64,000 nt of DNA. It comes from Streptomyces chrestomyceticus JCM 4735 (GTDB lineage Bacteria > Actinomycetota > Actinomycetes > Streptomycetales > Streptomycetaceae). Below the pieces are notes generated by a model, which was given only the letters and a program-made list of their open reading frames with translations, ran no database searches and was not told where the DNA came from. Shown here one piece after another: positions 62,601-64,000 of the stretch (its first letter is position 1; each line of letters opens with the position of its first letter). The position numbers and the translations under genes were made by a program. The DNA is taken from positions 2,356,001 to 2,420,000 of the forward strand of contig NZ_BHZC01000001.1 of the NCBI RefSeq assembly GCF_003865135.1. Reading direction: 5' to 3'.

Positions 62601-64000
62601 CCCGAGGTGTAGATGACGTACGCGGGATGGGCGGGCAGCAGGGGTGCGGACGGCTCGTCCGCTTCCAGGGGGCCGTCCGGCAGTTCCCGCACCTCCGTGA
62701 GGGTGCCGGGGTCGTCCGTCCGCAGCACGGGGACGTCCGCCGCCAGGTCCTGGCCGAAGGCGGCGGAGGTGAGGACCAGGAGCGGCCGGGCGTCCTGGAG
62801 CATCATCCGGTTGCGCTCGGCCGGGTTCCTGGCGTCCAGCGGGAGGTAGGCCGCGCCGGCCTTCTGGATCGCCAGGACGGCGACGACGGCCTCGGGCGAG
62901 CGGGGCAGCGCGAGGGCGACGATGCGCTCCGGGCCGGCGCCGCGGGCGAGCAGCAGGCGGGCCAACCGGTTGGTCAGCGCGTCCAGTTCGGCGTAGGTCA
63001 GCGTGCCGCTGTCCGAGACGAGCGCGTCCGCGCCGGGGGTACGGGCCACCTGCTCGGCGAACAGTTCGGGCGCGGTGCGCGGTGCGCGGCCGGGGCCGGT
63101 GACCGGCCACTCCTCGGTGACCCGGCGGTGCTCGTCCGGCGGCAGGACGGGCAGCGCGGCGACCGGGTCCGCCGGGCGGTCGGCGATGCCCGCGAGCAGG
63201 GTGAGCAGGTGTGCCGTCAGCCGCTCGGCGGCCTCGGGCGCGAACAGGTCGGTGTTGTAGGTGAGCTGGCCGTCCAGCGCGCCGTCCGGCCGCCCGGTGA
63301 AGTCGAACGAGAGGTCCATGCTGGAGGTGAGCACCGGCACCGGGTGCTCCTCGATCCGCAGGCCCGGCGCCCGGGCCTCGCCGCCCGGGGTGTTGTGCAG
63401 GTTGACGGCGACCTCGGCCAGCGCGGGGCGGCTGGGGTCGCGCTCCGTCTTCAGGGCCTCCACGACGTGCTGGAACGGTGCCTCGTCGTGCGCGAAGGCG
63501 TCCAGCACGGTCGCGCGGACCGCGCGCAGCAGTTCGCCGAAGGACCCGGACTCCTCGATCCGGGACCTCAGGATCAGCGTGTTGACGAAGAAACCGATCA
63601 GGTGCTCGGTCTCCACCCGGCCGCGGCCGGACGCGGCGGTGGCCACGGCCACGTCGCGTCCGCCGGACCAGCGGGCCAGCAGCAGTTGCACGGCGGCGGT
63701 CAGCGTCATGAACAGGGTGGCGCCGTGCTCCCGGCCCAGCTCCCGCAGCCGTCCGGCGAGCGGCGTGGGCACGGCGAAAGTGTGCGCGGCACCCGCGCCG
63801 CTGCGCACCGGCGGGCGCTGCCGGGTCGTGGGCAGGTCGAGCGGGGCCAGTCCGTCCAGGGTCCGGCGCCAGTACTCGACCTGGTCGCGCAGCCGCGGCG
63901 TGCCGAGCCGGTCGCGCTGCCAGGCGGCGACGTCCAGGTACCGCACCGGCAGCTCGGGCAGGGACGCGGGCACGCCGGCCCGCCGGGCCGCGTACAGGGC
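53678..64000 (-). CDS. NRPS, partial: (C)-A(Tyr-type)-T-E-C-A-T-C-T-E, 5' end outside the window
   Basis: Open frame of about 3440 codons to the right edge, which cuts a C domain in half. Counting from the edge: C 1-295; A1 300-800 (pocket D-A-S-T-I-A-A-V-C, Tyr/Phe class); T1 GGDSIL near 850; E1 905-1350 (HHLVVDGMSW, EGHGRED); C2 1370-1810 (SHHLLVDGW); A2 1815-2330 (pocket about D-L-S-I-L-V-A-V-D, no standard match); T2 near 2380; C3 2435-2890 (HHIATDGVS); T3 GGDSLL near 2945 with no A domain between C3 and T3; E2 3000-3435 ending the protein. A2 reads SGTVSRR where the A10 motif should be GK(V/L)DR, so the catalytic Lys is Thr. There is no TE. The product tail is predicted as D-Tyr, L-X, D-X, with X probably (beta-hydroxy)enduracididine. 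Confidence 0.93.
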   Translation of the reverse strand, partial: ALYAARRAGVPASLPELPVRYLDVAAWQRDRLGTPRLRDQVEYWRRTLDGLAPLDLPTTRQRPPVRSGAGAAHTFAVPTPLAGRLRELGREHGATLFMTLTAAVQLLLARWSGGRDVAVATAASGRGRVETEHLIGFFVNTLILRSRIEESGSFGELLRAVRATVLDAFAHDEAPFQHVVEALKTERDPSRPALAEVAVNLHNTPGGEARAPGLRIEEHPVPVLTSSMDLSFDFTGRPDGALDGQLTYNTDLFAPEAAERLTAHLLTLLAGIADRPADPVAALPVLPPDEHRRVTEEWPVTGPGRAPRTAPELFAEQVARTPGADALVSDSGTLTYAELDALTNRLARLLLARGAGPERIVALALPRSPEAVVAVLAIQKAGAAYLPLDARNPAERNRMMLQDARPLLVLTSAAFGQDLAADVPVLRTDDPGTLTEVRELPDGPLEADEPSAPLLPAHPAYVIYTSGSTGRPKGVVVTHGGVHGLIAAQSAHFGTGPGSRTLHFASLGFDAAFSEIGTALLTGGALVVVDQDRILPGEPLTAVLTEHRVTHVTLPPTALSALTPGALPEGLTLIVAGEACPPAAARTWSARHRMINAYGPTESTVCASMSDVLAPDSVGDEPVPVGRPLDGVTVRLLDERLRPVPVGVPGEVHLSGAALARGYLGRAALTAERFVADPYGPPGTRMYRVGDRARWREDGALEYLGRTDDQVKVRGFRIELGEVEAVLARHAAVGAVAAAVRADDRGTRRLAAYVVPAGPEGADPAALRALAREMLPEHMVPAAFVVLDRLPLNANGKVDRRALPDPDLRRDAGTDRVAPRNATEETLARIWSEVLGVAGIGVEDNFFDLGGDSILSLQVVARARAAGLRLTAKQTFLRQTIADLAAEAVQETDGTSAPDQGPVTGEMPLTPIQHWFFGTLGESLDRFNQHQYLELTGDPDPEALRAALAALTEQHDALRLRAVQEDGAWRLRHAPAETGELLEHHDLSDLAPDQQDAAMAAAIDAAQCGFVLAAGPLLRARLFTLGAARPPRLYLVAHHLVVDGMSWRVLLADLETAHRQAAAGRPIDLGPKSTSFRDWSRKLSAHTAAGGFDAELPYWQGVEKAAGEAARLPVDTEGGADTVASARTVTVRLDAGITEALLRKVPEVYRTQINDVLLSALGRVLTDWTGGSRALLALEGHGREDLFADVDLTNTVGWFTTLFPVALDVPSGGDWGTVLKSVKEQVRAVPRNGIGYGALRHLRADGTPLGRGPEPEVGFNYLGQLDVQGEGTGLAGRLLPSEGAERGDAQTRPQLIEINGVVTGGRLEFHWTYSAHRHHRATVERLAGAFMAALEGIVAHCAAPGAGGATPSDFPLAALDQATVDRIAGDGRDVEDVYPLTPMQSGMLFHALSESGRDPYTGHFGVRLDGVTDPEALARAWQRVVDRTPALRTAVVWQDVPEPLQVVRAGAPVPVRHLDLRALEETARQAELDRIWERREETTIDLTAAPALWLTLVRLTDTAVQMFWTSHHLLVDGWSFAGVLSDVCAEYATLTGSPAEPPAARRPYRDYVRWLAGRDQEAAEAHWRSVVAGFSVATPLPYDRQPVKAHATRSTCELRTHLSAERSARLTEAARAARLTVNTLVQGAWALLLARYAGVDEVCFGTTVSGRPDSLPGAESIVGLFINTVPVRARIDGAAPAVEWLRHLQNDQLDARQHEHVSLAQIQRWSGVPAGSPLFDSIVVFENYPYDPDAAARHGLRIGTFQGDEVTNFALTLTAYTAGELHLNLGYDPELFDAETVERMAGHLTVLLDALAAAPETPVDALPLLSEGERHRLLTAWNATATGFPPARLIHEAFAEQAARTPDAVAVRDAGRTLTYAGLAARSHQLAHHLVGLGVGPGTLVGVCADRGVDAVVALLGVLRAGGAFVPLDPAYPAERLRVMLEDAAVSVVVTEERLLDRVAGHDAAVVCLDRDRPLLDALPATPPATSVAVDDLAYVVYTSGTTGRPKGVMVEHRHVHHMVHAWNKRYGLTELKPRVLSVSSLSVDLFFSDFLLSALFGGTMVICPQDAVADQVALADLLLESRAQLMITVPTLARAMVAELSWRGVRPDDLRVLMVGSEGWPADAAAEILAGLAPGTVLVNAYGSTETTVDSTTFQLGGDPLGDAAYVPVGRPLANTRIYVLDAERRPVPTGVVGECYIGGDGVSRGYLNRPELTAERFLDDPFAPEPGARMYRTGDLVRWRADGNLECLGRVDDQVKIRGFRVELGEVEAALARHPAVGAAAAAVRRDDGGPARLVGYVVPAPGATPDPSELRAFAAERLPAPAVPTAYVLLDALPMTPSGTVSRRALPAPSGTAEAAPAHTAPRDATELALTGIWREVLGVGKVGVHDNFFDLGGDSILSIRVISRMRAALGVAPSPRQLFDTPTVAGLAAALGPVTAGAPAAAPLEPADRSAPLPLSYAQQRQWFLHNFDPDSSEYHIVTGLRLEGEPDTAALRAALTAVVARHEPLRTTYAATDDGGEQIVHPAAAADLGETDLSGVPEDAREEALRAHVAALAARPFDLTGGPVWRAEIVRLGPRDHLLALVIHHIATDGVSMGVLLDELGTHYAAALRGERAELPPLPVAYADYAAWQHRELNGPAMDAHLAYWRETLAGVRPLELPTDRPRPAVRESAGAMLVVDLDPEVTAGLKDLARRQDATLFMVLTAAVQLLLARFTGQADIVVGTPAAGRGRQELEGLVGLFVNTVALRTTVDQGLSFDAFLGRVRDTVLEAFVHDEVPFDRLIEVLRPRRDPSRNALVEVFVGLETDRTGPPELPGLAVAEVPYVSGEVSHDLSFDFVEHGDTLRAAVGYSTALFDPETAERLAARLQGLLAAVLDGPRTLADIPPADAAEAGRLAALRSVASEPAPDAEDRDEDAPRAYVAPRTPTEETLAGIWAAVLAVPRVGADDNFFTLGGDSLLSIQAVQRMRRAGLPVTTKDLFVRQTLGELAALADSRATDTPADGADEPAAGWGEVPLTPAQHDWFAADPVAPHHFTQSVFLELDASLDEAALRTALTALLGHHDALRTRFTRGEDGHWRQYALPPEPADVLVRHDLAEVPAAGRAEAVDRLARAADAGLPLERGPLLAALLFTFGDGERARLFLTAHHLVVDGVSWRVLLEDLEAAYAQARAGGPVSLDERTTPFRDWAARLARHVADGALDEEAAYWQALPPGTEVPRDGDGPGLVGAVDSVAVELDEDVSEVLLRRSAGAFRTRFQDVLFAALAEALGTWTGRRQVVFDTEGHGREDLFDDVDLSRTVGWFTTEYPVALDLDQGGDDWAGRVRAVRRQLRKLPGNGFGYGALRRLAPRGTPGAALAGRAPAQVVFNYHGQADDAQRNADSPLYHAFHDAVGSEQDPRERVGHLVEVVGAARAGRLGFTWYFAQDVHHRSTVQKVAEEFADALRAIARHITEQ

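Overview
The DNA is very GC-rich, with G/C-ending codons, occasional TTA leucine codons, GTG and TTG starts, and dense biosynthetic genes. This points to a Streptomyces-type actinobacterium and to an accessory region rather than core chromosome.

Bases 1-16900 are one side of an iron-siderophore locus. It holds a fused FecCD permease (cut by the left edge), a Fes-like trilactone esterase, an MFS exporter, a 2551-residue NRPS (C-A-T-C-A-T-TE), an M20 amidohydrolase, a siderophore-binding lipoprotein and its ATPase. The adenylation codes read as a probable Arg module and a clear Thr module. With the terminal TE and the esterase, this fits a griseobactin-like cyclic trimer of 2,3-dihydroxybenzoyl-Arg-Thr. 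The dihydroxybenzoate genes are not in the window. Two palindromes resembling DmdR/IdeR iron boxes sit in the two divergent promoters. A GT1 glycosyltransferase follows.

Bases 17000-28000 hold short accessory genes: two different 2-oxoglutarate/Fe(II) oxygenases (one beside a small secreted peptide), an overlapping methyltransferase / CDGSH iron-sulfur / haem-oxygenase-like diiron trio, a FUSC transporter, a DUF2637 membrane protein, a decayed XRE regulator, a PIN-like nuclease and a secreted repeat protein.

Bases 28700-35500 carry a Sec-exported polymorphic toxin (ALF repeats, long Ala-rich helical stalk, Hint protease, 120-residue toxin tip) with an overlapping immunity gene. A graveyard of two broken transposases (ISAzo13-like and IS701-like) and a gene fragment follows.

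Bases 35900-43130 hold a frameshifted GDSL esterase, a minisatellite-bearing protein, an ABC-2 exporter operon with a lipoprotein, and a NarL-type two-component system. The same perfect 18-bp palindrome lies upstream of both the kinase and the ABC operon.

Bases 43200-64000 are the downstream end of a mannopeptimycin-like cyclic peptide cluster. They contain mbtH, a regulator, the enduracididine cassette (MppP/Q/R-like), an MppO-like hydroxylase, an O-acyltransferase, an exporter, a beta-lactamase-fold (PBP-type) thioesterase and an NRPS that runs off the right edge. The visible NRPS architecture is C-A(Tyr-type)-T-E-C-A-T-C-T-E. The last module has no A domain, the preceding A domain lacks the usual A10 lysine, and no cis TE is present. 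This predicts D-Tyr, L-(hydroxy)enduracididine, D-(hydroxy)enduracididine as the last three residues, with release by the stand-alone PBP-type enzyme.
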